A stretch of DNA of 64,000 nt from Tropicibacter sp. R16_0 (GCF_017743935.1 NZ_JAGHRE010000005.1:186001-250000), one strand, 5' to 3'. Shown: positions 36,201 through 47,886, counted from the stretch's first letter. The notes: a model not told the origin generated them from the sequence alone. Made by a program: numbers and translations.

Positions 36201-36659
36201 TCAGACCTGAGGCCGACGTTGCGGAGCACGTCGTAGAATCATGGCCTGCTTGCTCTCGGGGTCATAGCCGAGTTTTTCATAGAACCCCCGCGCACCAAAA
36301 GATGTACCGGTCAACAGCATGATCTTGTAGCACCCTGCCGCCCATGCCTGTTCCGCTGCATACTCCATAACTTGGCGCCCGATGCCTTGCCCTTGATGCG
36401 ATTTCAGGGTCACGACATTTTCGATCAGCGCGTATGGCCGCCCTCCAAAGGTCATGTTCGGCAGGACATGCAGAGTGACCATTGAAACCGGCATGCCCTC
36501 GGATTCAGCCAAGACAACTTGAGTGCCGGGGTGGGATAGAACTTCGTTCAATCGGGCGCGGCCAATGTCTCCATCCGGCACGTCGATCGTTCCAACCAAC
36601 TCTTTGTAGAGCGCGTGCAACGCCTGAAAATCCGATGGGGTCGCAGCGCGCAAAATCAT
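36201..36659 (-). CDS. GNAT family N-acetyltransferase
   Basis: A 152-residue acetyltransferase. ILRAATPSDFQALHALYKEL begins it, and the acetyl-CoA loop is LKSHQGQGIGRQVMEYA, followed by LTGTSFGARGFYEKLGY. Substrate unknown. ATGA overlap with the TauE-like gene upstream makes a two-gene unit. Confidence 0.87.
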   Translation of the reverse strand: MILRAATPSDFQALHALYKELVGTIDVPDGDIGRARLNEVLSHPGTQVVLAESEGMPVSMVTLHVLPNMTFGGRPYALIENVVTLKSHQGQGIGRQVMEYAAEQAWAAGCYKIMLLTGTSFGARGFYEKLGYDPESKQAMILRRAPQRRPQV

Positions 36660-37411
36660 GTCATGGCATCCCAGATCAGTTTACATCCCGTGACCGTCAG
36701 CAGGAGATAGGTAACCCCAAAGAACAACCGATCCGAGATCAAATGATGTGCTTTGACGCCCAGCCAGGCCCCCAACAGCGCAAAGGGGGCAAGCATCAAG
36801 TTGGCCAGCGTGGTTTGAAGGGTGAAGAGACCAAGCCAAGCATAGGGGATGAACTTTGCGATGTTGATGACCCAGAACAGCAGGACGGTGGTGGCCTGAA
36901 ACTGTGTCTTGGTCAGCCGTTGCGACAAAAGGTAGACGGCCGCCGGTGGGCCGCCCGCGTGGCTGACAAAGCTGGTGAAGCCCGCGACGAGCCCGGCCAA
37001 AACTCCCGAGGAGGCAGGCAAGCGGCCTTGGGCCTCGGGCAACCAGCCCTGACGCTGCATCACTTGCCAGGCCACAAAGGCCAGAGAGATACCCCCGATC
37101 AGCAAACGCAGCACATCGTCATTTGTGACCTGAAACAGCCAGATTCCCAGCACCACCCCCGGCACACCACCAAGGATCAGCACACGGGCGTCCGGCCAGC
37201 TCCACCGTCGCCAGTAGGGACGCAGCGTGGCCACATCAATCAACATCAAAAGCGGCAGCATCAGCGCAAGCGCCTGGGTCGGTGTCAGGATAAGAGCCAG
37301 AATCGAGGATGATGCAAAGGCAACACCCGAGCCAAAGCCCCCCTTGGAAATGCCCGCAAACACCGTCGCCGGGATCGCTACCGCGAAAAACAACAAATTG
37401 AATTCCAGCAC
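36656..37411 (-). CDS. TauE/SafE family permease 2
   Basis: A membrane protein of 251 residues if GTG 37411 is the start, which matches the LEFNLLFFAVAIPATVFAG beginning of related proteins; the frame is open to 37513. It has the SKGGFGSG motif and LTKTQFQATTVLLFWVINI. It is a different subgroup from the protein at 9399-10322. Anion substrate unknown. It is coupled to the GNAT gene. Confidence 0.83.
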   Translation of the reverse strand: MLEFNLLFFAVAIPATVFAGISKGGFGSGVAFASSSILALILTPTQALALMLPLLMLIDVATLRPYWRRWSWPDARVLILGGVPGVVLGIWLFQVTNDDVLRLLIGGISLAFVAWQVMQRQGWLPEAQGRLPASSGVLAGLVAGFTSFVSHAGGPPAAVYLLSQRLTKTQFQATTVLLFWVINIAKFIPYAWLGLFTLQTTLANLMLAPFALLGAWLGVKAHHLISDRLFFGVTYLLLTVTGCKLIWDAMT

Positions 37412-37526
37412 GCCTGCAGCCCCGTTCACCCTTATTCCATTGAACGTTAGCGCACTCAGACCGGGTGCAACAGCCTGTATGCGATAGCATGCCGCGCCGC
37501 AGAACCCTTGCACGATGACGTATTAG

Positions 37527-38534
<1,008 letters not shown>

Positions 38535-38556
38535 TCGGCACAGCATCGCGAAATCC

Positions 38557-38587
38557 AAAAGGCCGGGTGAGTTTTACCCGGCCTTTT
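38557..38587. terminator. Bidirectional terminator, mdh / glycosyltransferase
   Basis: Stem GGCCGGGT (38561-38568) with ACCCGGCC (38576-38583), flanked by AAAA on the left and TTTTT on the right. It can end transcripts from both sides; its right edge touches the stop codon of the minus-strand gene. Confidence 0.88.
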
Positions 38588-39724
38588 TCATGTTTCCGCC
38601 ATAGTTTTGGAAGTCCCGGAACCGGCATCGATTGGCGCTGCAGCTGCGGCAGATCTTGCCGACCTGCGGCTCAGGCGATACCACCGTTTGCGCTTATCCG
38701 GCAGATCCTCTTGCCAATTCCCCAAGTACCCGTCGAACGCAGACAAGGACATGTCAACTTGGTCGCCTAACCCGAGACGTTCAATTGCACCCAAGGGGTC
38801 GATCTGCCCACGGCAGATCAGGCCAAGCATATCAAGACGCTCGATATCATCAGGGTGCAGGGTCTTGAGCATCTGGTGCAGATCAAACAGGGCGTCGAAT
38901 TCACCTTCGTTGTCGGCCACATAGTGCAGCTGTTCGCCCCGTGGCGTGCCAAGCAAACTGTGTTTGCTGACCTTCTGGTTCTGGTTGAAATACAAGCGCC
39001 GCAGCTTCATGACCCAATGCAGCCCCGTCAGGCCGTCATAGTGAAAGACACTTACGCCAACCCCGTCTATGGCTGTCGCACGCCGTTCCATGCTGCTTGA
39101 TGACCGCGGCGAATGGATGCCCGGCAACAACCCAACCCCGGTGCGCATGATGGATTTGCCAGACCCGTGTGCAGGCAACCCACGGCTCAGATACGGCGTG
39201 ATATCGTCACTGAAAATCGCTTCCTGCTTGACCCAGCTGCGGGGCAAGGGGCGGCGCATGACGCCGTCGAACAAATGCCGCTGAGCGACCGTGCTGTCGA
39301 AAACACGTTCGACATTGGGCACGGCGACATAGTCCACGCCGTCGGGTACGGCGCCAAGGTATCGGGACAAATCAACGTCACTGTGCAGAAACTCGTCGGC
39401 GTCCACATGTGCCAACCAGTCAACCTCGGCCCGCCCATAGGCATTGAAAGCATTTTGGATCTGGCGTTTTTCGGTACTCACCGGCCGATCCGTGCCAAGG
39501 GTCTCGAGCCAATAGGCCGCGTCACAGACGATGATCTCGCATTTGCGAACATCGGCGAGGATGTCGCACAGCTCTGGGTTCGGCTGATCCAAGAACAGAT
39601 AGATGCGGTGTGCGCCCATCTCGAGGTGGTGCGCGACAAAGGCCACCATCAGGGGCGTCGGTTCGGCACATGTGCAGACCACACCCCATCTTACCTTGTC
39701 TTTTGGGGGGGATTTGAAAAACAC
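38588..39724 (-). CDS. Glycosyltransferase family 2-like protein
   Basis: A 378-residue putative glycosyltransferase with RWGVVCTCAEPTPLMVAFVA at the start, the metal-binding motif HVDADEFLHSD (DxD) about a third of the way in, and SVFHYDGLTGLHWVMKLRR later. It fits the Glyco_tranf_2_4 family often tied to surface polysaccharide. No polysaccharide cluster is nearby. It is transcribed alone. Confidence 0.85.
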   Translation of the reverse strand: MFFKSPPKDKVRWGVVCTCAEPTPLMVAFVAHHLEMGAHRIYLFLDQPNPELCDILADVRKCEIIVCDAAYWLETLGTDRPVSTEKRQIQNAFNAYGRAEVDWLAHVDADEFLHSDVDLSRYLGAVPDGVDYVAVPNVERVFDSTVAQRHLFDGVMRRPLPRSWVKQEAIFSDDITPYLSRGLPAHGSGKSIMRTGVGLLPGIHSPRSSSSMERRATAIDGVGVSVFHYDGLTGLHWVMKLRRLYFNQNQKVSKHSLLGTPRGEQLHYVADNEGEFDALFDLHQMLKTLHPDDIERLDMLGLICRGQIDPLGAIERLGLGDQVDMSLSAFDGYLGNWQEDLPDKRKRWYRLSRRSARSAAAAAPIDAGSGTSKTMAET

Positions 39725-39913
39725 CCGAAAACTCCGCGCACGTGACTGAAAATCCTTAATCGAAGGTTAACTATGGCTCTATTCAGGATCAAGCGCTCGG
39801 CAGTGGGGTTCTGGTGCTTCAGTGACGCTGTGACCTTATCGGCACTGTCGAAACCGAATGTTAACTGGTCGGATTCGAACGCTGACACGGATGAACTCAG
39901 CGATTCGCAGTGT

Positions 39914-39944
39914 TGTGATCACACTCATCTGGCGTGTGATCACA
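39914..39944 (+). promoter_or_regulatory. Paired palindromic operator upstream of sucC
   Basis: TGTGATCACA at 39914-39923 and again at 39935-39944, starts 21 bp apart, with CTGGCG between and AAAT after. The pair matches that at 29809-29839 in spacing and flanks. It lies 110-140 bp before the sucC ATG. The 329-bp gap 39725-40053 also has a CCCTTT/AAAGGG inverted repeat (39988-40003); no gene seen. Confidence 0.72.
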
Positions 39945-40053
39945 AATAGTGAAAATCTTCATCAATTTCCTGTGCCTTGTCAAAAAACCCTTTAACCAAA
40001 GGGCATAGACACGCCTATATCGTCACAATCGTAGTCAGACGGGACAGTTTCAA

Positions 40054-41247
40054 ATGAACATCCACGAATACCAGGCAAAGGCCCTTCTTCGCACTTATGG
40101 GGCCCCCGTATCGGACGGCCGCGTCGTGCTGAAGGCCGAAGACGCCAAAACCGCAGCAGGCGAGCTGGACGGACCTCTTTGGGTCGTCAAGGCTCAGATC
40201 CACGCAGGCGGCCGCGGCAAGGGTTCTTTCAAAGAAGCCGACGCCGGTGAAAAAGGCGGCGTGCGCCTGGCCAAGTCGGTCGAAGAAGCTGCCGAAGAAG
40301 CCAAAAAGATGCTGGGTCGCACATTGGTCACCCATCAAAGTGGTCCGGCAGGCAAGCAAGTCAACCGCATCTACATCGAAGACGGCTCGGACATCGAGCG
40401 GGAACTGTACCTGGCCCTGCTCGTGGATCGTCAGACCAGCCGCGTTTCATTTGTCTGCTCGACCGAGGGCGGCATGGACATCGAAGAGGTGGCCGCAGCC
40501 ACTCCAGAGAAGATCCTCTCCTTCTCCGTCGATCCCGCAACCGGGTATCAGCCGTACCACGGCCGCCGCGTTGCCTTTGCCCTGGGCCTTGAGGGCGCAC
40601 AGGTCAAAGAATGCGTAAAGCTGATGGGCATTCTCTACACAGCCTTCATCGAAAAAGACATGGAACAGCTGGAGATCAACCCGCTGATCGTCATGCCCGG
40701 TGGCAAGCTCAAAGTGCTCGACGCCAAGGTGGGCTTTGACAGCAACGCCGTCTATCGTCACCCCGACGTGGCCGAGCTGCGCGATGAGACCGAAGAAGAC
40801 CCCAAAGAGCTGGAAGCGTCGAAATACGACCTGAACTACATCGCTCTGGACGGTGAGATCGGCTGCATGGTGAACGGTGCTGGTCTGGCGATGGCCACCA
40901 TGGACATCATCAAGCTCTACGGTGCCGAGCCTGCCAACTTCCTCGACGTGGGCGGCGGTGCGACCAAAGAGAAAGTGACCGAAGCGTTCAAGATCATCAC
41001 CTCTGACCCCAACGTCAAAGGCATCCTGGTGAACATCTTTGGCGGCATCATGCGCTGTGACGTCATCGCCGAGGGCGTTGTCGCCGCGGTGAAAGAGGTC
41101 GGCCTGCAGGTTCCGCTGGTTGTCCGTCTCGAAGGCACCAACGTGGAAGCCGGCAAAGAGATCATCAACACCTCTGGTCTTGACGTGATCGCAGCCGACA
41201 ACCTGTCGGACGGGGCTGAAAAGATCGTGAAGGCGGTTAAAGGGTAG
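40054..41247 (+). CDS. sucC: Succinyl-CoA synthetase beta subunit
   Basis: A 397-residue ADP-forming subunit that binds nucleotide and, with SucD, makes succinate and ATP from succinyl-CoA. [16 protein letters not shown] begins it, with the ATP-grasp region [16 protein letters not shown] and the late [13 protein letters not shown] and [13 protein letters not shown] blocks. Full length. Unusually, an unrelated gene starts 4 bp later, ahead of sucD. Confidence 0.97.
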   Translation: MNIHEYQAKALLRTYGAPVSDGRVVLKAEDAKTAAGELDGPLWVVKAQIHAGGRGKGSFKEADAGEKGGVRLAKSVEEAAEEAKKMLGRTLVTHQSGPAGKQVNRIYIEDGSDIERELYLALLVDRQTSRVSFVCSTEGGMDIEEVAAATPEKILSFSVDPATGYQPYHGRRVAFALGLEGAQVKECVKLMGILYTAFIEKDMEQLEINPLIVMPGGKLKVLDAKVGFDSNAVYRHPDVAELRDETEEDPKELEASKYDLNYIALDGEIGCMVNGAGLAMATMDIIKLYGAEPANFLDVGGGATKEKVTEAFKIITSDPNVKGILVNIFGGIMRCDVIAEGVVAAVKEVGLQVPLVVRLEGTNVEAGKEIINTSGLDVIAADNLSDGAEKIVKAVKG

Positions 41248-41251
41248 TTAT

Positions 41252-41812
41252 ATGAGGCACCCTAGAGCATACAATCGAACCAATTGGATCGGCCATCTAG
41301 CTGCTGTTTGTATGCTCTTGTGGTTGCCGCATTCCGCCGACGCGATGGGCTTCGAGCAACGTCTATCTCTGCTGATGCAACACTGTGTTGTCTATGCCGA
41401 CAGCGGCAAAAAGAAGACGATTACTGATCTTTCGCCTCAAGGCTATAATACGCGCCGTGGGCTTCAAGGACGCTTCACGAGTTCCACCTCGGGCAATACT
41501 TCACAGGGATTTAGTTCGGGGACTGTCACGTATGGCCCGGTGTGCAATATCTCTTTTTCCTCCGGGACGGTTACCTTCAGCAATGCAAAGCAATTGCAAG
41601 CTAAATTCGAAAAGGCGTCCGAGAAGGTTATGAACCAGCTCGGATACAAAAAACATGCTCGAAAAACAAAACGAGGAAAAACCGAATACTATTGGAGGAA
41701 CGGTCAATCGCTCATCCGCATGTCCCCTATTGGCAGATATGACTCTGTAAATCGGATTGGCATCTTTGATGTAGAAATCCGAGAGGAATGGAGAGTGAAG
41801 GTCAAGTCCTAG
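41252..41812 (+). CDS. Unknown secreted protein inserted between sucC and sucD
   Basis: A 186-residue basic protein with a signal-peptide-like start (hydrophobic core [17 protein letters not shown], cleavage near residue 31), a Ser/Gly/Thr-rich middle with FSSGTVT occurring twice, and a Lys/Arg-rich end. I recognise no family. Codon use includes CTA, AGA and AGG and is less GC-rich than sucC or sucD, which suggests acquisition. It starts 4 bp after the sucC stop, so it probably uses the sucC message; the 87 bp before sucD include that gene's AAAGGAA ribosome site. Confidence 0.75.
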   Translation: MRHPRAYNRTNWIGHLAAVCMLLWLPHSADAMGFEQRLSLLMQHCVVYADSGKKKTITDLSPQGYNTRRGLQGRFTSSTSGNTSQGFSSGTVTYGPVCNISFSSGTVTFSNAKQLQAKFEKASEKVMNQLGYKKHARKTKRGKTEYYWRNGQSLIRMSPIGRYDSVNRIGIFDVEIREEWRVKVKS

Positions 41813-41899
41813 CCATTAAGCCTGGCACCGTACCACAAAGCGGTCGGTTCGGCCTGCTGCCGAAACAAATACCAATCTAAACTCAAAGGAACCATTCAC

Positions 41900-42781
41900 A
41901 TGGCAGTCCTCATCGACGAAAACACCAAAGTCATCTGTCAGGGCCTGACCGGCTCGCAGGGGACATTCCACTCTGAACAGGCCATCGCTTATGGCACCAA
42001 GATGGTTGGCGGCGTGACACCCGGCAAAGGCGGCACCGAGCACCTTGGCCTGCCCGTCTTCAACTCGGTCCACGAAGCCAAGCACGTAACCGAAGCCAAT
42101 GCCTCGGTGATCTATGTGCCGCCCCCCTTCGCGGCGGATTCGATCCTCGAAGCCATCGACGCCGAGATGGAGCTGATCGTCTGCATCACCGAAGGTATCC
42201 CGGTTCTGGACATGATGAAGGTGCAGCGCGCGCTGGAAGGCTCCGCAAGCCGTTTGATCGGCCCGAACTGCCCCGGTGTTATCACGCCCGACGCCTGCAA
42301 GATCGGCATCATGCCCGGCCACATCCACAAGCGTGGCTCGGTCGGCGTTGTGTCGCGTTCGGGCACCCTGACGTATGAAGCCGTGAAACAGACCTCGGAC
42401 ATCGGCCTGGGCCAGTCCACGGCTGTTGGCATCGGCGGCGACCCGATCAAGGGCACCGAGCACATCGACGTGCTGGACATGTTCCTGGACGATGATGAGA
42501 CCCAGTCGATCATCATGATCGGTGAAATCGGTGGTTCCGCCGAAGAAGAAGCCGCCGAATTCCTGGCCGAACAGAAGAAGAAAGGCCGCTGGAAGCCGAC
42601 CGCTGGTTTCATCGCCGGCCGCACGGCCCCTCCGGGCCGCCGCATGGGTCACGCCGGTGCAATCGTTGCCGGGGGCAAAGGTGGTGCCGAAGACAAGATC
42701 GAAGCCATGAAATCGGCTGGTATCGTCGTGGCAGATAGCCCCGCCGGTCTGGGCGAGGCTGTGCTGAAGGCCATCGGCTAA
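41900..42781 (+). CDS. sucD: Succinyl-CoA synthetase alpha subunit
   Basis: A 293-residue CoA-binding partner of SucC. Motifs: [18 protein letters not shown] (CoA site), [10 protein letters not shown], and the phosphohistidine region [17 protein letters not shown]. Full family length. It is separated from sucC by an unrelated gene, but still in the same orientation and probably the same transcript. DUF805, sucA and sucB follow. Confidence 0.97.
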   Translation: MAVLIDENTKVICQGLTGSQGTFHSEQAIAYGTKMVGGVTPGKGGTEHLGLPVFNSVHEAKHVTEANASVIYVPPPFAADSILEAIDAEMELIVCITEGIPVLDMMKVQRALEGSASRLIGPNCPGVITPDACKIGIMPGHIHKRGSVGVVSRSGTLTYEAVKQTSDIGLGQSTAVGIGGDPIKGTEHIDVLDMFLDDDETQSIIMIGEIGGSAEEEAAEFLAEQKKKGRWKPTAGFIAGRTAPPGRRMGHAGAIVAGGKGGAEDKIEAMKSAGIVVADSPAGLGEAVLKAIG

Positions 42782-42837
42782 ATCAATATCGGCCTCGGCA
42801 CTGTGCCGGGGCCGAGTTCCCAAGGGAAGCGAGGCAC

Positions 42838-43380
42838 ATGACTTTCAACCAAGCTGTCAAAACGTGTTTCTCAAAGTTCCTCACGTTCTCGGGGCGCGCG
42901 TCGCGGCCTGAGTATTGGTTTTTCTTCCTCTTCATCGTGATCTGGAACGTGATCGCCGGCATCATCGACTGGCAGATGTTCACACAAGTGATCGAAACCG
43001 AGGTCGATGGCGTCAAGACCGTCACCGCCACCTCGAGCCAGCCGGTGCAAAGCCTGGTTGGTCTTATCGTTTTCCTGCCCCACCTCGCCGTCGCCTGGCG
43101 GCGGATGCATGATACCGGTCGCAGCGGGATTTATGCCCTGCTCCCGATCCTGCTGATCGTGGGCGCCTTTGCCGTGCTGTTCTTTGGCATCGGCATCGCG
43201 TCGAGCTTTGCCCATGGCGGCTCTCTCGACATTCTTCTTACCCGCGCCACGCTGTTGGTGCTGGTTCCGACGATGCTTGTGCTCATCGTCTCACCGCTGC
43301 TGGTTCTGTGGTGGCTCACCCGCCCCAGCCAGCCTGGCACAAACCAATACGGTCCCAACCCAACAGAGGTACAATCATGA
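42838..43380 (+). CDS. DUF805 membrane protein
   Basis: A 180-residue inner-membrane protein beginning with the DUF805 signature FSGRASRPEYWFFFLF and carrying WRRMHDTGRSG between hydrophobic segments. Function unknown. Its stop overlaps the sucA start (ATGA), which makes it a coupled member of the suc operon. Confidence 0.87.
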   Translation: MTFNQAVKTCFSKFLTFSGRASRPEYWFFFLFIVIWNVIAGIIDWQMFTQVIETEVDGVKTVTATSSQPVQSLVGLIVFLPHLAVAWRRMHDTGRSGIYALLPILLIVGAFAVLFFGIGIASSFAHGGSLDILLTRATLLVLVPTMLVLIVSPLLVLWWLTRPSQPGTNQYGPNPTEVQS

Positions 43381-46334
43381 CCGAACAATCACCCAATGAC
43401 GTGTTCCACGCCTCCTCTTTCATGCAGGGGCACAATGCCGAGTATCTGGAGCAGCTTTATGCCCAATACGCCAATGACCCGAACGCGGTGGATGCCGCCT
43501 GGGCCGAGTTCTTTCGTCAGATGGGTGACACGGAACTGGACGTAAAGGCCGAGGCCGCTGGCCCGTCCTGGGCGCGCCCTGATTGGCCCCCGATGCCGGA
43601 TGGCGAGGTCATGGGTGCCCTGACCGGCGAATGGCCTGCGGGCGATGCTCAGGCCGCGGGCAAGAAGATCAAGGACAAGGCCGCATCGGCCGGCGTCGAG
43701 GTGAGCGACGACCAGATCAAACGCGCAGTGCTGGATTCGATCCGGGCGCTGATGATCATCCGTGCCTATCGTATTCGCGGCCACCTGGTGGCCGACCTCG
43801 ACCCGCTTGGCATGCGTGCAGGCACGCCGCACCCCGAGCTGGACCCCAAGACATACGGCTTCACCGACGCCGACATGGATCGCCCGATCTTTATCGACAA
43901 CGTGCTGGGGCTTCAGGTCGCCTCGATGCGGCAGATCGTCGAGATTGTGAAGCGGACATACTGCGGCACCTTCGCGCTGCAATATATGCACATCTCGAAC
44001 CCTGAAGAGGCCGCCTGGCTGAAAGAGCGGATCGAAGGGTTCGGCAAGGAAATCTCGTTCACCCGTGAGGGGCGCAAGGCGATCCTGAACAAGATGGTCG
44101 AGGCCGAAGGCTTCGAGAAGTTCCTGCACGTCAAATACATGGGCACCAAACGTTTTGGTCTGGACGGCGGTGAGAGCCTGATCCCAGCGATGGAGCAGAT
44201 CATCAAGCGTGGCGGCGCCTTGGGCCTGCGCGACATCGTGATCGGCATGCCGCACCGAGGCCGCCTGAACATTCTGGCCAACGTTATGGCCAAACCCTAT
44301 CGCGCGATCTTCAACGAATTCCAGGGCGGCAGCTTCAAGCCCGAGGATGTGGATGGCTCGGGCGATGTGAAATACCACCTCGGCGCCTCATCGGACCGCG
44401 AATTTGACGGCAACTCGGTGCACCTGTCGCTGACCGCCAACCCCTCGCACCTCGAGGCGGTGAACCCGGTGGTTCTGGGCAAGGTCCGCGCCAAGCAGGA
44501 TCAGTTGAAAGACACCGACCGCACCAAGGTCATGGCGATCCTTCTGCACGGCGATGCGGCCTTTGCCGGTCAGGGCGTCGTGGCCGAAGGCTTTGGCCTG
44601 TCGGGTCTGCGTGGCCACAAAACCGGTGGCACCATGCACATCGTGGTGAACAACCAGATCGGGTTCACCACCGCACCGCACTTCAGCCGCTCGTCCCCCT
44701 ACCCCACTGACATCGCCCTGATGGTCGAGGCGCCGATTTTCCACGTGAACGGCGACGACCCCGAGGCGGTTGTTCACGCGGCCAAGGTTGCGACCGAGTT
44801 CCGCCAAAAGTTCCACAAGGACGTGGTTATCGACATCTTCTGCTATCGCCGGTTTGGTCACAACGAGGGCGACGAGCCCATGTTCACCAACCCGATCATG
44901 TACAAGAAGATCAAGACCCACAAAACCACGCTGTCGCTGTACACCGAGCGTCTGGTTAAAGACGGGCTGATCCCCGAGGGCGAGATCGAGGACATGAAGG
45001 CCGCGTTCCAGGCGCATCTGAACGACGAGTTCGAGGCTGGCAAAGACTATAAGCCCAACAAGGCCGACTGGCTGGACGGGCGTTGGTCGCATCTGGACAA
45101 GAACAAGGACGAATACGTTCGCGGTGAAACTGCGATTTCTCCCGAAACATTGGCCGAGGTTGGCGCATCGCTGAGCCGCGTGCCCGATGGTTTCCCCATG
45201 CACAAGACCGTGGGTCGCCTGCTGGATGCCAAGAAAAAGATGTTCGACAGTGGCGAGGGGTTTGACTGGGCCACTGGTGAAGCACTGGCCTTTGGCTCGC
45301 TCTTGACCGAGGGCTACCCGGTGCGCCTGTCAGGGCAGGACGCGACGCGCGGTACCTTCAGCCAACGTCATTCGGGCATCGTGAACCAGGAAACCGAACA
45401 GCGGTATTATCCGCTCAACAATATCCGCGCGGGTCAGTCGCAGTACGAGGTCATCGACTCGATGCTGTCGGAATATGCGGTTTTGGGCTTTGAATATGGC
45501 TATTCGCTGGCCGAACCCAATGCGCTGACCCTGTGGGAGGCGCAGTTTGGCGACTTCGCCAACGGTGCGCAGATCATGTTCGATCAGTTCATCAGCTCGG
45601 GCGAGAGCAAATGGCTGCGGATGTCCGGTCTGGTCACACTGCTGCCGCACGGGTTCGAAGGCCAAGGCCCCGAGCATTCGTCCGCGCGCCTGGAGCGTTT
45701 CCTGCAGATGTGCGGTCAGGACAACTGGATCGTGGCAAATTGTACGACGCCTGCGAACTATTTCCACATCCTGCGCCGACAGCTGCACCGCACCTTCCGC
45801 AAGCCGCTGATCCTTGTGACGCCCAAGTCGCTGCTGCGCCACAAACTGGCCGTCAGCAAGGCTGGAGAATTCACTACCGGGTCGAGCTTTCACCGGGTGC
45901 TGTGGGATGACGCGCAGCAGGGCAACTCGGACACCAAACTGGTCTCGGACGACAAGATCAAGCGGGTCGTTCTGTGCTCGGGCAAGGTCTACTACGACCT
46001 TCTCGAGGAACGCGACGCGCGCGGGATCGACGACGTCTATATCCTGCGGATCGAGCAGTACTACCCATTCCCGGCGCATTCGCTGATCAACGAGTTGGAC
46101 CGCTTCAAGGGTGCCGAGATGATCTGGTGCCAGGAAGAACCCAAGAACCAGGGCGCCTGGTCCTTCATCGAGCCCAACATCGAATGGGTGCTGACCCGGA
46201 TCAAAGCCAAGCACACACGGCCGCGCTATGTCGGCCGCGCCACATCGGCCTCGCCCGCGACAGGCCTGGCCAGCCAACACAAAGCCCAACAAGAAGCGCT
46301 CGTGAACGAAGCGCTGAGCATCGAAGGAAACTAA
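43377..46334 (+). CDS. sucA: 2-oxoglutarate dehydrogenase E1 component
   Basis: A 985-residue thiamin diphosphate enzyme that decarboxylates 2-oxoglutarate and passes the succinyl group to E2. The N-terminal QLYAQYANDPNAVDAAWAEF segment, GMPHRGRLNIL and the ThDP motif HGDAAFAGQGVV are visible. ATG 43377 overlaps the DUF805 stop. sucB follows 3 bp after its stop. Confidence 0.97.
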   Translation: MTEQSPNDVFHASSFMQGHNAEYLEQLYAQYANDPNAVDAAWAEFFRQMGDTELDVKAEAAGPSWARPDWPPMPDGEVMGALTGEWPAGDAQAAGKKIKDKAASAGVEVSDDQIKRAVLDSIRALMIIRAYRIRGHLVADLDPLGMRAGTPHPELDPKTYGFTDADMDRPIFIDNVLGLQVASMRQIVEIVKRTYCGTFALQYMHISNPEEAAWLKERIEGFGKEISFTREGRKAILNKMVEAEGFEKFLHVKYMGTKRFGLDGGESLIPAMEQIIKRGGALGLRDIVIGMPHRGRLNILANVMAKPYRAIFNEFQGGSFKPEDVDGSGDVKYHLGASSDREFDGNSVHLSLTANPSHLEAVNPVVLGKVRAKQDQLKDTDRTKVMAILLHGDAAFAGQGVVAEGFGLSGLRGHKTGGTMHIVVNNQIGFTTAPHFSRSSPYPTDIALMVEAPIFHVNGDDPEAVVHAAKVATEFRQKFHKDVVIDIFCYRRFGHNEGDEPMFTNPIMYKKIKTHKTTLSLYTERLVKDGLIPEGEIEDMKAAFQAHLNDEFEAGKDYKPNKADWLDGRWSHLDKNKDEYVRGETAISPETLAEVGASLSRVPDGFPMHKTVGRLLDAKKKMFDSGEGFDWATGEALAFGSLLTEGYPVRLSGQDATRGTFSQRHSGIVNQETEQRYYPLNNIRAGQSQYEVIDSMLSEYAVLGFEYGYSLAEPNALTLWEAQFGDFANGAQIMFDQFISSGESKWLRMSGLVTLLPHGFEGQGPEHSSARLERFLQMCGQDNWIVANCTTPANYFHILRRQLHRTFRKPLILVTPKSLLRHKLAVSKAGEFTTGSSFHRVLWDDAQQGNSDTKLVSDDKIKRVVLCSGKVYYDLLEERDARGIDDVYILRIEQYYPFPAHSLINELDRFKGAEMIWCQEEPKNQGAWSFIEPNIEWVLTRIKAKHTRPRYVGRATSASPATGLASQHKAQQEALVNEALSIEGN

Positions 46335-46337
46335 AGC

Positions 46338-47840
46338 ATGACAACCGAAGTTCGTGTCCCCACGCTTGGCGAATCCGTGACCGAGGCCACCGTGGCCACC
46401 TGGTTCAAGAAACCCGGCGACACCGTAGCCGTGGACGAGATGCTCTGTGAGCTGGAAACCGACAAGGTCACCGTAGAGGTCCCCGCACCCGCCGCTGGCG
46501 TGATGGGTGAGATCGTGGCTGCCGAAGGCGACACCGTTGGCGTCAACGCGCTCTTGGCCACCATTACCGCTGGCGAAGGCGCTGCCCCAGCCCCGGCAGC
46601 TGCACCAGCCGAAACACCTGCAGCATCGGGTGGCGATAGCGTCGATGTCATGGTGCCGACGCTGGGAGAGTCCGTGACCGAAGCAACCGTGTCGACATGG
46701 TTCAAGGCCGTAGGGGATACTGTCGCACAGGACGAAATGCTGTGTGAGCTGGAGACCGACAAGGTGTCCGTCGAAGTGCCCGCGCCTGCGGCGGGTGTTT
46801 TGGCCGAGATCACCGCTCCCGAAGGGTCCACCGTGGACGCATCTGCCAAGCTGGGTGTGATTTCTTCTTCGGGCGCTGTTTCTGCGGCTCCGTCTGCCCC
46901 GGCTGCAGCTCCGGCCGCGGCGTCGGGCAAGGACGTGGCCAACGCACCGTCGGCCGAAAAGGCCATGGCCGAAGCAGGCATTAGCGCCGATGCCGTGACC
47001 GGCACCGGCCGCGACGGCCGCATCATGAAGGACGACGTGGCGCGTGCCGTTGCGGCGGGGGCCACAGCCCCAGCGCCTGCGGCGGCTGTGCCCACCCCCG
47101 TTGCCCAAGCCCCGCGCGCTCCGGTGTCGGCGGATGATGCTGCACGCGAGGAACGGGTCAAGATGACCCGCCTACGCCAGACCATCGCCAAGCGCTTGAA
47201 AGACAGCCAGAACACTGCAGCCATGCTGACCACCTATAACGAGGTCGACATGACCGAGGTGATGGCGCTGCGCAATCAGTACAAAGGCGAGTTCGAGAAG
47301 AAGCACGGCGTGCGCCTGGGCTTTATGTCGTTCTTTACCAAGGCCTGCTGTCATGCGCTGAAAGAAGTGCCTGAGGTGAACGCCGAGATTGATGGCACCG
47401 ATATCGTCTACAAGAACTTTGTCCACATGGGCGTGGCCGCTGGCACCCCCACCGGTCTGGTGGTTCCGGTCATTCGCGACGCAGATGCTATGTCCTTTGC
47501 GGCCATCGAGAAAGCCATCGCCGAAAAGGGCAAACGCGCCCGCGACGGCAAGCTGTCGATGGCGGAAATGCAGGGCGGCACCTTCACCATCTCGAACGGG
47601 GGCGTCTATGGCTCGCTGATGTCCTCGCCGATCCTGAACCCGCCGCAGTCGGGTATCCTAGGCATGCACAAGATCCAGGACCGTCCGATGGCGATCAATG
47701 GTGAGGTGGTGATCCGCCCGATGATGTATCTGGCGCTGAGCTATGACCACCGCATCGTCGACGGCAAAGGCGCCGTGACCTTCTTGGTGCGCGTCAAAGA
47801 AGCGCTGGAAGATCCCCGTCGCCTGCTGATGGATCTGTGA
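46338..47840 (+). CDS. sucB: 2-oxoglutarate dehydrogenase E2 (dihydrolipoamide succinyltransferase), two lipoyl domains
   Basis: A 500-residue acyltransferase. It has two lipoyl domains in tandem, each with [15 protein letters not shown] (lipoyl Lys near residues 43 and 146), an E3-binding domain ([20 protein letters not shown]), and a CAT-type catalytic domain ending with YDHRIVDG. E. coli SucB has one lipoyl domain and about 405 residues, so the extra domain explains the length. A GC-rich hairpin series follows. Confidence 0.96.
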   Translation: MTTEVRVPTLGESVTEATVATWFKKPGDTVAVDEMLCELETDKVTVEVPAPAAGVMGEIVAAEGDTVGVNALLATITAGEGAAPAPAAAPAETPAASGGDSVDVMVPTLGESVTEATVSTWFKAVGDTVAQDEMLCELETDKVSVEVPAPAAGVLAEITAPEGSTVDASAKLGVISSSGAVSAAPSAPAAAPAAASGKDVANAPSAEKAMAEAGISADAVTGTGRDGRIMKDDVARAVAAGATAPAPAAAVPTPVAQAPRAPVSADDAAREERVKMTRLRQTIAKRLKDSQNTAAMLTTYNEVDMTEVMALRNQYKGEFEKKHGVRLGFMSFFTKACCHALKEVPEVNAEIDGTDIVYKNFVHMGVAAGTPTGLVVPVIRDADAMSFAAIEKAIAEKGKRARDGKLSMAEMQGGTFTISNGGVYGSLMSSPILNPPQSGILGMHKIQDRPMAINGEVVIRPMMYLALSYDHRIVDGKGAVTFLVRVKEALEDPRRLLMDL

Positions 47841-47886
47841 TAGAGTGACCGACCTTCCTCATAGAGGGCAGCGCCTGACCCTGGGT

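Noticed and set aside
39691-39888. 65-codon minus-strand frame between the glycosyltransferase gene and sucC
   Set aside because: Overlaps the glycosyltransferase start, has no ribosome site or recognisable motif, and lies in AT-richer intergenic DNA.
45330-47108. Long open frame on the - strand over sucA and sucB (592 codons)
   Set aside because: Antisense shadow; low-complexity His/Gly/Arg translation without motifs, opposite two well-supported genes.
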